Below are positions 26,310 through 34,903 of a stretch of 64,000 bases of DNA, piece after piece (within the stretch, counting starts at the first letter, position 1; each line of letters starts with the position of its first letter). The notes beneath the pieces were generated by a model. It searched no databases, was not told the origin of the DNA, and saw only the letters and a list, made by a program, of their open reading frames with translations. The DNA comes from Dokdonella_A sp014338185 (lineage in GTDB: Bacteria; Pseudomonadota; Gammaproteobacteria; Xanthomonadales; Rhodanobacteraceae): contig SZOS01000001.1 of assembly GCA_030263295.1 (NCBI GenBank), forward strand, positions 124,001 to 188,000, written 5' to 3'. The translations under genes and the position numbers were made by a program.

Positions 26310-26774
26310 ATGGCCGAGCTTCCACGTGAAATCCGCGGCGTCATGGTGCCGGTCACCGATGGTCGCGTGCTGCTGCCCAATGCCACCGTGGCCGAGGTCA
26401 TCAGCTACACCACCCCCGAGCCGATCGAACATGCGCCGGCATGGTTGCTCGGTCGCTTGCGCTGGCGCGGCTGGCGCTTGCCGCTGGTGTCGCTGCCGGT
26501 GCTGACCGGCAGGCTCAGCGAAGAGAGCCGCAGCAACGCGCGCGTGGCGATCCTCAAGGCGCTGGGCGGCAATGCCGCGATGCCGTTCATCGCGCTGCTC
26601 GTGCAAGGCTTCCCGCGCCTGACCACGATCACCCAGGAACTGCTCATCGCCACTGCCGACGAGGAGCCGCATGCGCCCGGCGTTCGCGCCGAAGTGCTCG
26701 TGCGTGACGACCGCGCGATCATTCCCGACCTCGACGCGATCGAGGCGATGGTGGCGCAGGCGCTCGCAGCCTGA
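26310..26774 (+). CDS. chpC: CheW-like adaptor ChpC
   Basis: Second CheW-type adaptor of the Pil-Chp system; in Pseudomonas ChpC is thought to link other receptors to ChpA. The 154-residue protein is one CheW domain, weaker than PilI but with the pattern VPVTDGRVLLPNATVAEVI, PAWLLGRLRWRGWRLPLVSL and LVQGFPRLTTI. The ATG at 26310 follows GAGGAACCCGAAG. It is the last gene of the operon; a strong hairpin follows before the convergent RDD gene. Confidence 0.85.
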   Translation: MAELPREIRGVMVPVTDGRVLLPNATVAEVISYTTPEPIEHAPAWLLGRLRWRGWRLPLVSLPVLTGRLSEESRSNARVAILKALGGNAAMPFIALLVQGFPRLTTITQELLIATADEEPHAPGVRAEVLVRDDRAIIPDLDAIEAMVAQALAA

Positions 26775-26790
26775 TCACGCAGCCCGGCCG

Positions 26791-26814
26791 GCGCGGCCCT
26801 CGCGCGGGCCGCGC
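26791..26814. terminator. Hairpin between convergent chpC and RDD genes
   Basis: GCGCGGCCC (26791-26799) pairs perfectly with GGGCCGCGC (26806-26814) over a six-base loop in the 42-base gap between two convergent genes. It lacks a T-run in either direction, so termination here would be non-canonical. Confidence 0.45.
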
Positions 26815-26816
26815 GC

Positions 26817-27254
26817 TCAACCCGGCGTGATGCGACTGACGCGGCTGCGCGCGGCCAGGTCGTGCCAGGCGCGCCGCTCGCGGTCGACGAGGCACCACAC
26901 AAACCCAAGCCCGCAGGCGGCCAGCGAAACCAGCGCCACTCCGAAGCGCAGCACCGCGCGCGGCCAAGTCAGGGATGCGCCGTCATCGGCGACCACGCGG
27001 ATGCGCCAGGCGCGCATGCCGATGGTCTGGCCGCCACGCGTCCACGACAGCACGAAATAGGCCGCGGTCACCAGGAGCAGGGCGCCGCGCAGCGCCAGTT
27101 GGTACCACGACGATGGATGTGCCACGTCGATGTCGCCGGGCGCAGCCGCAAGCACGGCTGCCGCCACCAGCATCCACAGCCCGATCAATGGGAACAGGTC
27201 GTACAGCAGCGCAGCCAGGCGCTGCCACAGTGGCGCGGGTGCAGGAGTGGGCAT
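26817..27254 (-). CDS. RDD family membrane protein
   Basis: A 145-residue inner-membrane protein of unknown function. It begins LWQRLAALLYDLFPLIGLWM, where the R and D of the family name are visible, has three hydrophobic segments (about 18-40, 54-72, 98-120), and contains GGQTIGMRAWRIRVV, the conserved RDD block. RDD proteins are often neighbours of xerD or lptF in Xanthomonadales-type chromosomes; here it is divergent from xerD with about 130 bases between. Some RDD proteins act as Na+/H+ antiporters, but nothing here shows transport. Confidence 0.85.
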   Translation of the reverse strand: MPTPAPAPLWQRLAALLYDLFPLIGLWMLVAAAVLAAAPGDIDVAHPSSWYQLALRGALLLVTAAYFVLSWTRGGQTIGMRAWRIRVVADDGASLTWPRAVLRFGVALVSLAACGLGFVWCLVDRERRAWHDLAARSRVSRITPG

Positions 27255-27387
27255 GAACCAAGTCTGGAGGATGACGGTCGCTAGCCTCGCGGTTTAGTCT
27301 GCCGCGTGCAAGCACGCCATCCGTCCGCCGCCATCGCTTCCGACCGTGACAGCCGATCCCGCCAAGCCAGCCGTACCTGCCCACGAC

Positions 27388-28305
27388 ATGCGGGCGGCCG
27401 TGGCGGCTCCCGCGGCAGCCGATGTGCAGCTCGTGGCATGGTTCATCGAGCGCAGCTGGGCCGAACTGGGTCTGGCGGACAATACCCTCGCAAGCTATCG
27501 GGCCGACCTGCGCGCGTTCGCGGCGTGGCTGGCGCGCCGCGGCGGAGGTTTGTTGCAGGTCACGCGCGCCGACCTGCAGCAATACCTGGCCGAGCGGGTG
27601 GCCGGCGGCTACAAACCCCGGTCCACTGCGCGCCTGCTGTCGTCGCTGCGCCACTTCTATCGCCTGCTCGTGCGCGAGGGACGGGTGGATGCCGATCCCA
27701 CCCTGCTGGTCGAGGCGCCGAAGCTGCCGCGCGGCCTGCCCAAGGCCTTGTCGGAGAGCGAAATCGAGGCCCTGCTGCAGGCGCCGCCGGCGACCGCGCT
27801 GGGCCAGCGCGACCGCGCGATGCTCGAACTCATGTATGCGTGCGGCCTGCGCGTGAGCGAGCTGGTGGGTCTTGAAGCCACGCAGGTCAACCTGCGCCAG
27901 GGTGTGCTCAGGGTCACCGGCAAGGGTGGCAAGGAGCGGCTGGTGCCGCTCGGTGCCGAGGCCGCGTACTGGCTCGGCCGCTACGTTACCGAGGCGCGGC
28001 CGTTGCTGCTCAAGGGCGGCCGCAGCCAGGCGCTGTTCGTGAGCGCGCGCCGCGCCGCGCTTACGCGGCAGATGTTCTGGGTGCTGGTGCGGCGCCACGC
28101 CGCGAGCGTGGGCATCGCACCCAGTCGCGTCTCGCCGCACGTGCTGCGCCATTCCTTCGCCACCCATCTGCTCAACCACGGCGCCGACCTGCGCGCGCTG
28201 CAGCTCATGCTTGGCCACAGCTCGCTGTCGACCACCCAGATCTACACGCTGGTGGCACGCGAGGGGCTCAAGCGCCTGCACGCGCGCCACCACCCGCGCG
28301 GCTGA
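27388..28305 (+). CDS. xerD: Site-specific tyrosine recombinase XerD
   Basis: Works with XerC at dif sites to resolve chromosome dimers. The 305-residue product has the N-terminal SAM-like core-binding domain (LADNTLASYRADLRAFAAWL) and the catalytic domain with Arg in ACGLRVSELVGL, Lys in TGKGGKERLVPLG, HVLRHSFATHLL, LGHSSLSTTQIY and the nucleophile Tyr in the last. The ATG at 27388 gives the length normal for XerD; a GTG at 27346 would add 14 low-complexity residues and neither has a clear ribosome site. It is followed by the dsbC-like pair, a neighbourhood common for xerD. Confidence 0.92.
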   Translation: MRAAVAAPAAADVQLVAWFIERSWAELGLADNTLASYRADLRAFAAWLARRGGGLLQVTRADLQQYLAERVAGGYKPRSTARLLSSLRHFYRLLVREGRVDADPTLLVEAPKLPRGLPKALSESEIEALLQAPPATALGQRDRAMLELMYACGLRVSELVGLEATQVNLRQGVLRVTGKGGKERLVPLGAEAAYWLGRYVTEARPLLLKGGRSQALFVSARRAALTRQMFWVLVRRHAASVGIAPSRVSPHVLRHSFATHLLNHGADLRALQLMLGHSSLSTTQIYTLVAREGLKRLHARHHPRG

Positions 28306-28419
28306 GCACGGCACTTTCCGACACGAGGCTGCGCGTGCGATACTCCGATGTTGCGTTGCGGAACTGTGTGGACGCGTCGCAGTCACAGACCGGGTCCGTC
28401 CGCGCAAGATTCCCGCCGT

Positions 28420-28437
28420 GGTACCGGTCCCGGTACC
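28420..28437. promoter_or_regulatory. Palindrome upstream of the dsbC-like genes
   Basis: GGTACCGG and CCGGTACC form an inverted repeat with a two-base centre, 26 bases ahead of the ATG at 28464. The 18-base near-perfect symmetry suits a dimeric repressor or activator, but no known operator is recognised. It could also simply form a small hairpin in the leader. Confidence 0.35.
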
Positions 28438-28463
28438 GCAGTTCGCCCACATTCGAGGTCACC

Positions 28464-29201
28464 ATGCACCGTTTGCCAGTCCTGATCGGAGTGTTGTTCG
28501 CCGGCTCCGTCGTTGCCGCCACACCGGAAGAGGTGGTACGCCAGGCCCTCGGGCCGGTGGCGCCGCAGGTGAAGATCGACGCGGTGCAGGAGTCGCCGGT
28601 ACCCGGCTTCTACGAAGCCATCGTCGGCGGCGAGTTCGTCTACGTGAGCAAGGACGGCCGCTACATGCTCAGCGGCAGTGCCTTCGACGTGGCCAACAAG
28701 CGTGACCTGACCCAGCAGTCGCGCGCCAAGGTGCGCAAGGCGGCGCTGGCCAAGGTCGGGCCGGACAAGCGTATCGTGTTCGCGCCCAAGGCGCCGGCCA
28801 AGACCCTGCATACGGTCACCGTATTCACCGACATCGACTGCCCGTTCTGCCGGCGCTTCCACCAGCAGATCGCCCAGTACAACGCCAAGGGCATCGCGGT
28901 CGACTACCTGTTCTACCCGCTGAGCATCCATCCGGGCGCCGACAAGAAGGCCGCCGCGGTATGGTGTGCCAAGGACCGCGTGGCCGCGTTCACCGAGGCG
29001 ATGGCCGGCAAGGATCCGGGCACGGCCACCTGTGCCAATCCGGTGGCCGAGACCGCGATGCTCGCGCAGACGCTGGGCATCGCCGCCACGCCCACGATCC
29101 TCGGCCCCGACGGGGCGCAGATCCCGGGCCAGATCGCGATGTCGCCCGACATGCTCGCCGCCGAACTCGACCGCCAGGCCGGCACCGCGGCCGCCAAGTG
29201 A
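28464..29201 (+). CDS. DsbC-like thiol:disulfide isomerase (CPFC active site)
   Basis: Periplasmic thioredoxin-fold protein that would reshuffle wrong disulfides. The 245-residue precursor has a Sec signal (MHRLPVLIGVLFAGSVVAA, cut about residue 19), an N-terminal dimerisation domain, and a thioredoxin domain with Cys126-Pro-Phe-Cys129 in FTDIDCPFCRRFH, the cis-Pro loop AATPTIL and a second pair of cysteines (VWCAKD, ATCANP) like the structural disulfide of E. coli DsbC. The ATG at 28464 is preceded by GAGGTCACC. The active-site pair is CPFC rather than the usual DsbC CGYC. It forms an operon with the next paralogue. Confidence 0.86.
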   Translation: MHRLPVLIGVLFAGSVVAATPEEVVRQALGPVAPQVKIDAVQESPVPGFYEAIVGGEFVYVSKDGRYMLSGSAFDVANKRDLTQQSRAKVRKAALAKVGPDKRIVFAPKAPAKTLHTVTVFTDIDCPFCRRFHQQIAQYNAKGIAVDYLFYPLSIHPGADKKAAAVWCAKDRVAAFTEAMAGKDPGTATCANPVAETAMLAQTLGIAATPTILGPDGAQIPGQIAMSPDMLAAELDRQAGTAAAK

Positions 29202-29211
29202 GGAATCATCC

Positions 29212-29964
29212 ATGAACCACATGCTCAAAGCGCTGGGCGCACTCCTTCTCGCCGCCAGCACCACCACCGCCGTGCACGCCGCCGACACGCCGGCGCAGGC
29301 CGCCGCGCGCAAGGCGCTCACCGACCTCGTGCCGCAGGCCCGGATCGATGCGATCGAGGCCGCTCCGATGCCCGGCTTCCAGCAGATCATCGTCGGCAGC
29401 CAGCTCGTGTACGTGAGCGACGATGGCAAGTACATCCTGCAGGGCAAGCTGTTCGACACCGCCACCCAGAGCGACCTCACCGGCAAGCGTCTCGCGGTCG
29501 AGGTCAAGAAGAAGCTCGACGGCGTGCCGGCGGCGCGGCGCATCGTGTTTGCCCCGGCCGGCAAGCCGCAATACCGGATCACGGTGTTCACCGACATCGA
29601 TTGCGGCTACTGCCGCAAGCTGCACTCGCAGATCGCCGAGTACAACAAGCGCGGCATCGAGGTCGACTACCTGTTCTTCCCGCGCTCGGGCGCGGGCACG
29701 GAATCGTGGGACAAGGCGGTGTCGGTGTGGTGCGCCAAGGATCGCAAGGCGACCTTCACCGCGGCCAAGGGTGGCAAGACCCCGCCGCTGCTCAAGTGCG
29801 ACAACCCGATCGCCGACGACTTTGCACTCGGCGGACAGGTCGGCGTGGACGGCACGCCCGCGATCTACACCGACGAGGGCGTCAAGATCGGCGGCTATCT
29901 CGATCCGGACCAGATGCTGGCGCGGCTCAAGGCTGCGGGCAAGGGCGGACTCGCCACGCGCTGA
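29212..29964 (+). CDS. dsbC: DsbC-like thiol:disulfide isomerase (CGYC active site)
   Basis: Second isomerase of the pair, closer to classical DsbC. The 250-residue precursor has a signal peptide ending at VHA-ADT (about residue 23), the N-terminal dimerisation domain, and the thioredoxin fold with Cys131-Gly-Tyr-Cys134 in FTDIDCGYCRKLH, the exact DsbC active-site sequence, plus the structural cysteine pair and a cis-Pro in DGTPAIY. The ATG at 29212 follows TGAGGAATCATCC and lies 10 bases behind its neighbour. The two proteins share layout throughout and probably arose by duplication. Electrons would come from DsbD, which is not in this window. Confidence 0.88.
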   Translation: MNHMLKALGALLLAASTTTAVHAADTPAQAAARKALTDLVPQARIDAIEAAPMPGFQQIIVGSQLVYVSDDGKYILQGKLFDTATQSDLTGKRLAVEVKKKLDGVPAARRIVFAPAGKPQYRITVFTDIDCGYCRKLHSQIAEYNKRGIEVDYLFFPRSGAGTESWDKAVSVWCAKDRKATFTAAKGGKTPPLLKCDNPIADDFALGGQVGVDGTPAIYTDEGVKIGGYLDPDQMLARLKAAGKGGLATR

Positions 29965-30045
29965 AGGCGCACGCCGGACCGCCGCTGGCGCCGCCAGGCG
30001 CACGCGGCGCCCGTTTTCGCACGCGCTCGCGGCGTGTCGCGCGGG

Positions 30046-30075
30046 TTCGGCGCATGCGCGCCCATCGCTTACAAT
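30046..30075 (+). promoter_or_regulatory. Candidate promoter of purL
   Basis: TTCGGC at 30046-30051 and TACAAT at 30070-30075 with an 18-base spacer lie 32 bases ahead of the purL ATG. The -10 is strong (five of six), the -35 weak. A PurR-type operator was not found. Confidence 0.4.
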
Positions 30076-30107
30076 AGCCGGCTCCCTTCCCGAGCCGCTC
30101 CCGCGCC

Positions 30108-33100
30108 ATGATCGTCCTCGACGGCTTGCCTGCGCTGTCCGCGTTCCGCATCGACCGCCTCAACGCCCAGCTGGCGCCGCTCACGCCCGCCTGCACGGTG
30201 CGCGCGGCGCACTTCGTGTACCTGGTGGATGCCGACGCGGACCGGCTCGACCGCGCCCGCATCTGCCAGATCCTGCAGGCGTTCGATCGCGAACCCGCCG
30301 CGGCCACGCTGTGGGTGGCGCCGCGCGTGGGCACGCGCTCGCCGTGGTCGAGCAAGGCGAGCGAGATCCTGCGCGGCTGCGGCATCGAACTGCGCCGGGT
30401 CGAGCGCGGCATCGCGTTCGAGATCGAAGGCATGCCCGCAGCGGGCGAGGCATGGCAGACGCTCGCGCGCGCACTGCACGACCCGATGACGCAGACCGTG
30501 TTCACCGCACTGGGCGACGCCGCGCGCCTGTTCGAGGCCGGCGCGCCGGCGCCGCTGCGGCGCGTGGCGCTGGGTGGTGATGCGCGCGCCGCACTCGCCA
30601 CGGCCAATGGCGAGCTGGGCCTGGCCCTGGCCGAGGACGAAATCGCCTATCTGGCCGAGCGCTATGCCGAGCTCGGCCGCGATCCCAGCGATGCCGAACT
30701 CATGATGTTCGCGCAGGCCAATTCCGAGCATTGCCGCCACAAGATCTTCAATGCGCAGTTCACCATCGACGGTGCGACGCAGCCGGACTCGCTGTTTGCG
30801 ATGATCCGCAACACCCATGCGCGCTCGCCCGCGCACACGTTGTCGGCCTACCACGACAACGCCGCGGTGATCGCCGGCAGCCAGGCGCAGCGCTTCTTCG
30901 CCGCGGCCGATGACGCGACCTTCCGCGCCCACGCCGAGGCGGTGCCCTACGCGATCAAGGTCGAGACCCACAACCATCCGACCGCGATCTCGCCCTATCC
31001 GGGCGCTTCGACCGGCGCCGGCGGCGAGATCCGCGACGAAGGCGCCACCGGCCGCGGCGGCAAACCCAAGGCCGGGCTGGTGGGCTATTCGGTGTCGGAC
31101 CTGCGCATTCCGGGTCTGGCGCGGCCATGGGAGCGCGAGCGTGCCCTGCCGCCGCGATTCGCCAGCGCCTTCGAGATCATGCGCGATGCACCGCTCGGCG
31201 CGGCCGCGTTCAACAACGAGTTCGGGCGCCCGTGCCTGGGTGGCTACTTCCGCGCGTTCGAGCAGGACGCGGGCATACCCGGCCTGGTGCGCGGCTACGA
31301 CAAGCCGATCATGATCGCGGGTGGCCTCGCCAACCTGCGCGCGGACCATGTCGACAAGCAGCAACTGGCCGATGGCGACTGCGTGATCGTGCTCGGTGGC
31401 CCGGCCATGCTCATCGGGCTCGGCGGCGGCGCCGCCTCGTCGGTCGCCGCGGGCAGCAGTTCGGAGCAGCTCGATTTTGCCTCGGTGCAGCGCGACAACG
31501 CCGAGATGCAGCGTCGCTGCCAGGAGGTCATCGACGCCTGCTGGGCGCGTGGCGCGCACAATCCGATCGTGTCGATCCATGACGTTGGCGCCGGTGGCCT
31601 GTCCAACGCGATCCCCGAGCTGCTCAACGACTCGGGCGTGGGTGGTCGCATCGAGCTGAGGCGGATTCCCAGCGACGATGCCCAGCTCTCGCCGATGCAG
31701 ATCTGGTGCAACGAGGCGCAGGAGCGCTACGTGCTGGGCGTGCGCGCGGCCGATCTGGCCGCGTTCGAAGCGATCTGCGCGCGCGAACGCTGCCCGCATG
31801 CGGTGGTCGGCCATGCCACCGCCGAGCGGCGCCTGCTGCTGGAGGATGCTCGCGCCGAACGTGCGCAGGATGCGGCCGTGATCGACCTGCCGCTGGACGT
31901 GCTCTTCGGCAAGCCGCCGCGCATGCAGCGACAGGCGCAACGCGCCAGCGCGCGTATCGACCTCGTGCCGGACCTCGACGGCATCGACCTCGCCGGCGCG
32001 ATCGAGCGCGTGTTGTGCCTGCCCGCGGTGGGCAGCAAGGCCTTCCTCGTCACGATCGGCGACCGCAGCGTCGGCGGCCTGTGCGCGCGCGACCCGATGG
32101 TCGGGCCGTGGCAGGTACCGGTGGCCGACTGCGCGGTCACGCTGGTGGACTTTGCCGGCTGTGCCGGCGAGGCGATGGCGATGGGTGAGCGCACGCCGCT
32201 GGCCTTGATCGATGCCGCCGCCAGCGCGCGCATGGCGGTGGGCGAGGCGCTCACCAACCTGTGCGCGGCCGAGGTGAAGCTCGACGAAGTGCGCCTGTCG
32301 GCCAACTGGATGGCTGCGGCCGGCTTCGGCCATGAGGATGCCGCGCTGTTCGATGCGGTGCATGCGGTGGGCATGGAGCTGTGTCCCGCGCTCGGCATCT
32401 CGATCCCGGTGGGCAAGGATTCGCTGTCGATGCAGGTGCGCTGGCCCGATCCGGCCACGCCCGCGCTGGCGCGCCAGACCGTCGCGCCGGTGTCGCTCAT
32501 CGTGACCGCGTTCGCGCGCACCCGCGACGTGCGCGCGGCGCTGACGCCACAACTGGTGCTCGATCGGGGCGAAAGCGAGATCTGGCTGCTCGACCTCGGT
32601 GCGGGCCGCAACCGCCTCGGCGGCAGCGCGCTGCTGCAGGCATTCAACCGCGGCGGCGGCGACGTGCCCGACCTGGACGATGCGGCGCGCTTCAAGGCCG
32701 CGCTGGCCGCGCTCGGCGAGGCGCGCGCCGCGGGCCTGCTGCTGGCCTGGCACGATCGCAGCGATGGTGGCCTGTACGTGGCCTTGCTGGAGATGGCACT
32801 GGCCGGCCACTGCGGACTCGACATTGCACTCGACGGCTGGGGCGAGCGCGCGCTCGGCGCCTTGTTCTGCGAGGAGCTTGGCATCCTCGTGCAGGTGCGT
32901 CGTGACGACCGCGACGCGCTGCTCGACGTGCTGGGTCGGCACGGTGTGGCTGAGCTGGCCCATCGCGTGGCGACACCGAGCGATGCACTGCGCGTGCGCG
33001 TCACGCTCGGCAGCGACACGCTGTCCGAATACAGCTGGGCGCAGCTCATGCGCTGGTGGTCGCAGACCAGCCATGCGATGCAGCGTCATCGCGACAATCC

Positions 33101-33980
33101 CGCCACCGCCGACGCCGAGTACGAGGCGCGCTGTGATGTCACCGACCCGGGTTTGTCACCACGCTTGATGTTCGATCCGGGCGAGGACATCGCCGCGCCC
33201 TGGATCGCGCGCGGTGCGCGGCCGCGCGTGGCGATCCTGCGCGAGCAGGGCGTCAACGGCCAGATCGAGATGGCGGCCGCGTTCACCCGCGCCGGCTTCG
33301 ACGCGATCGACGTGCACATGAGCGACCTGGCGGCCGGACGGATCGAACTGGGGCCATTCCGTGGACTGGCGGCCTGTGGCGGTTTCAGTTACGGCGATGT
33401 GCTCGGTGCGGGTCGCGGCTGGGCCGCCTCGGTGCTCTACAACGAGCGCCTGCGCGAGGCCTTCGCGGCCTTTTTCGCGCGACCGGACACCTTCAGCTTC
33501 GGCGTCTGCAACGGTTGCCAGATGCTGTCCCAGCTCAAGGACATCATTCCCGGCGCGGCGCACTGGCCGCGCTTCGTGCGCAACCTGAGCGAGCAGTACG
33601 AGGCACGCTTCGTGAGCGTGGAAGTGGTCGATTCGCCGTCGATCCTGCTGCGCGGCATGGCCGGATCGTGCATCCCGGTGGTGGTGGCGCATGGCGAGGG
33701 ACGGGTCGAGTTCGACGATCCGGCCGCTGCCGACCAGGCGCGGCTCGCCCTGCGCTTCGTCGACAACGCGGGCTGCGTGAGCGAGCGCTTCCCGTACAAC
33801 TCCAACGGCTCGGCGGGCGGTGCCACCGGCTTCACCAGCGACGATGGGCGCGCCACCATCTGCATGCCGCATCCCGAACGCGTGTTCCGCAGCGTGCAGA
33901 TGAGCTGGGCGCCGCGCGAGTGGGGTGAGGACTCGCCGTGGCTGCGCCTGTTCCGCAACGCGCGCGTGTGGGTGGATTGA
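30108..33980 (+). CDS. purL: Phosphoribosylformylglycinamidine synthase (single-chain)
   Basis: Catalyses the ATP- and glutamine-dependent conversion of FGAR to FGAM, the fourth step of purine synthesis. The 1290-residue protein is the large gammaproteobacterial form with all parts in one chain: a PurS-like N-terminus (about 1-150), a linker, two AIR-synthase-like ATP domains (SNSEHCRHK-type QANSEHCRHKIF; KVETHNHPTAISPYPGAST) and a C-terminal glutaminase with the nucleophile Cys1134 in FGVCNGCQMLS and the partner His in MPHPERVF. The ATG at 30108 follows a promoter-like TACAAT. Single gene, with the next frame starting two bases after its stop. Confidence 0.97.
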   Translation: MIVLDGLPALSAFRIDRLNAQLAPLTPACTVRAAHFVYLVDADADRLDRARICQILQAFDREPAAATLWVAPRVGTRSPWSSKASEILRGCGIELRRVERGIAFEIEGMPAAGEAWQTLARALHDPMTQTVFTALGDAARLFEAGAPAPLRRVALGGDARAALATANGELGLALAEDEIAYLAERYAELGRDPSDAELMMFAQANSEHCRHKIFNAQFTIDGATQPDSLFAMIRNTHARSPAHTLSAYHDNAAVIAGSQAQRFFAAADDATFRAHAEAVPYAIKVETHNHPTAISPYPGASTGAGGEIRDEGATGRGGKPKAGLVGYSVSDLRIPGLARPWERERALPPRFASAFEIMRDAPLGAAAFNNEFGRPCLGGYFRAFEQDAGIPGLVRGYDKPIMIAGGLANLRADHVDKQQLADGDCVIVLGGPAMLIGLGGGAASSVAAGSSSEQLDFASVQRDNAEMQRRCQEVIDACWARGAHNPIVSIHDVGAGGLSNAIPELLNDSGVGGRIELRRIPSDDAQLSPMQIWCNEAQERYVLGVRAADLAAFEAICARERCPHAVVGHATAERRLLLEDARAERAQDAAVIDLPLDVLFGKPPRMQRQAQRASARIDLVPDLDGIDLAGAIERVLCLPAVGSKAFLVTIGDRSVGGLCARDPMVGPWQVPVADCAVTLVDFAGCAGEAMAMGERTPLALIDAAASARMAVGEALTNLCAAEVKLDEVRLSANWMAAAGFGHEDAALFDAVHAVGMELCPALGISIPVGKDSLSMQVRWPDPATPALARQTVAPVSLIVTAFARTRDVRAALTPQLVLDRGESEIWLLDLGAGRNRLGGSALLQAFNRGGGDVPDLDDAARFKAALAALGEARAAGLLLAWHDRSDGGLYVALLEMALAGHCGLDIALDGWGERALGALFCEELGILVQVRRDDRDALLDVLGRHGVAELAHRVATPSDALRVRVTLGSDTLSEYSWAQLMRWWSQTSHAMQRHRDNPATADAEYEARCDVTDPGLSPRLMFDPGEDIAAPWIARGARPRVAILREQGVNGQIEMAAAFTRAGFDAIDVHMSDLAAGRIELGPFRGLAACGGFSYGDVLGAGRGWAASVLYNERLREAFAAFFARPDTFSFGVCNGCQMLSQLKDIIPGAAHWPRFVRNLSEQYEARFVSVEVVDSPSILLRGMAGSCIPVVVAHGEGRVEFDDPAAADQARLALRFVDNAGCVSERFPYNSNGSAGGATGFTSDDGRATICMPHPERVFRSVQMSWAPREWGEDSPWLRLFRNARVWVD

Positions 33981-33981
33981 G

Positions 33982-34680
33982 ATGGCCCGCTCGCCGGTCC
34001 GCGCGTTCGCGCTCAAGGCGCTGCTGTGGTTGCCGCTCGCGTTCGTGATCTGGCTGGCCTGGGCGCCGCTGTGGGTGTTGCCGGCGATGCATCTGGCCAA
34101 GGCAGTGCTGGTGGGACTGTGGGGCGGGGTATTCGACACGCTCACGCTCGGCGGTGAACTCATCGATGGCAGCGGTCGGGTGGTCGCGCGTGCGAGCTAC
34201 CTCGTCACGGTGGCGACCCATGTGCAGGTCACGCTGGCGCCGAGCGCGGCCGGTGGCGGTGGTGTGGGCGTGCTCGAGCCCACGCTCAACCCAATGGTGT
34301 ATGCCTGGTCGCTGCCGCTGTTTGCGGGATTGGCCATGGCCACGCCGCTGTCGACACGGCGCCGGCTGCTGCAGTTTGCGCTGGCGCTGGTCGCGATCTG
34401 GCTCGCACAGGCCTTCGGCATCGTGGCCGAGGCGCTCAAGGTGCTTGCGTTCCAGTCCGGCGGCGAGGGCGCCGCGGCGATCGCGGCGGTGCACCTGGAT
34501 GCCAACGCCATCGGCGTCGCCTACCAGTTTGCGGTGCTGATCCTGCCCGCGGTGCTGCCGGTGCTGCTGTGGGTGGCCTTCAACCGCGCCTTCATCGAGG
34601 AACTGGTGGGCCGCGCGCCGGAACCGGAGGGCCCCGCGCAGGGTCACAGCACGGAGCAGCCGCCCGTGGATGGGCGCTGA
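33982..34680 (+). CDS. Membrane protein resembling exosortase H-associated proteins
   Basis: A 232-residue polytopic membrane protein. It begins with FALKALLWLPLAFVIWLAWA, continues with a second hydrophobic segment, an extracytoplasmic stretch (about 55-100), then LNPMVYAWSLPLFAGLAMA, a further helix, and ends with AYQFAVLILPAVLPVLLWVA and FNRAFIEEL. This order and these motifs match what I remember of the family annotated as exosortase H-associated membrane protein, normally found next to xrtH, the protease-transpeptidase for IPTL-CTERM surface proteins. No exosortase gene and no IPTL-CTERM tail occur in the window. The start follows the purL stop by one base, so it may be cotranscribed with purL. 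Role unknown. Confidence 0.6.
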   Translation: MARSPVRAFALKALLWLPLAFVIWLAWAPLWVLPAMHLAKAVLVGLWGGVFDTLTLGGELIDGSGRVVARASYLVTVATHVQVTLAPSAAGGGGVGVLEPTLNPMVYAWSLPLFAGLAMATPLSTRRRLLQFALALVAIWLAQAFGIVAEALKVLAFQSGGEGAAAIAAVHLDANAIGVAYQFAVLILPAVLPVLLWVAFNRAFIEELVGRAPEPEGPAQGHSTEQPPVDGR

Positions 34681-34693
34681 CAGGCGGTGAAAT

Positions 34694-34710
34694 CCGGGCC
34701 CGAAGCCCGG
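34694..34710 (+). terminator. Small hairpin after the exosortase-associated-like gene
   Basis: CCGGGC and GCCCGG flank a five-base loop 13 bases after the stop of the membrane protein gene. Short, without a T-run; weak evidence of termination before the T2SS operon. Confidence 0.25.
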
Positions 34711-34903
34711 TCATGGACGGTCGGACGCGCGATCGGCACCCAAGTGCCTGATTTGCCGGAGCGCGCCCGAACCTGCCGCGGACCTCGCGCGCCGCGGGAT
34801 GGCACCGTGAAGTGCGATGGCTGCAGGCGCCGGACGCGCGCGCGTCGCCGCGGCGCCCCTTGTGGAACAATGCCCGACTTGCCGACCACCGACCGAACCC
34901 GAC

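Noticed and set aside
30069..33089. Open frame of about 1006 codons antisense to purL
   Set aside because: Shadow of a well-conserved enzyme gene, without motifs of its own.
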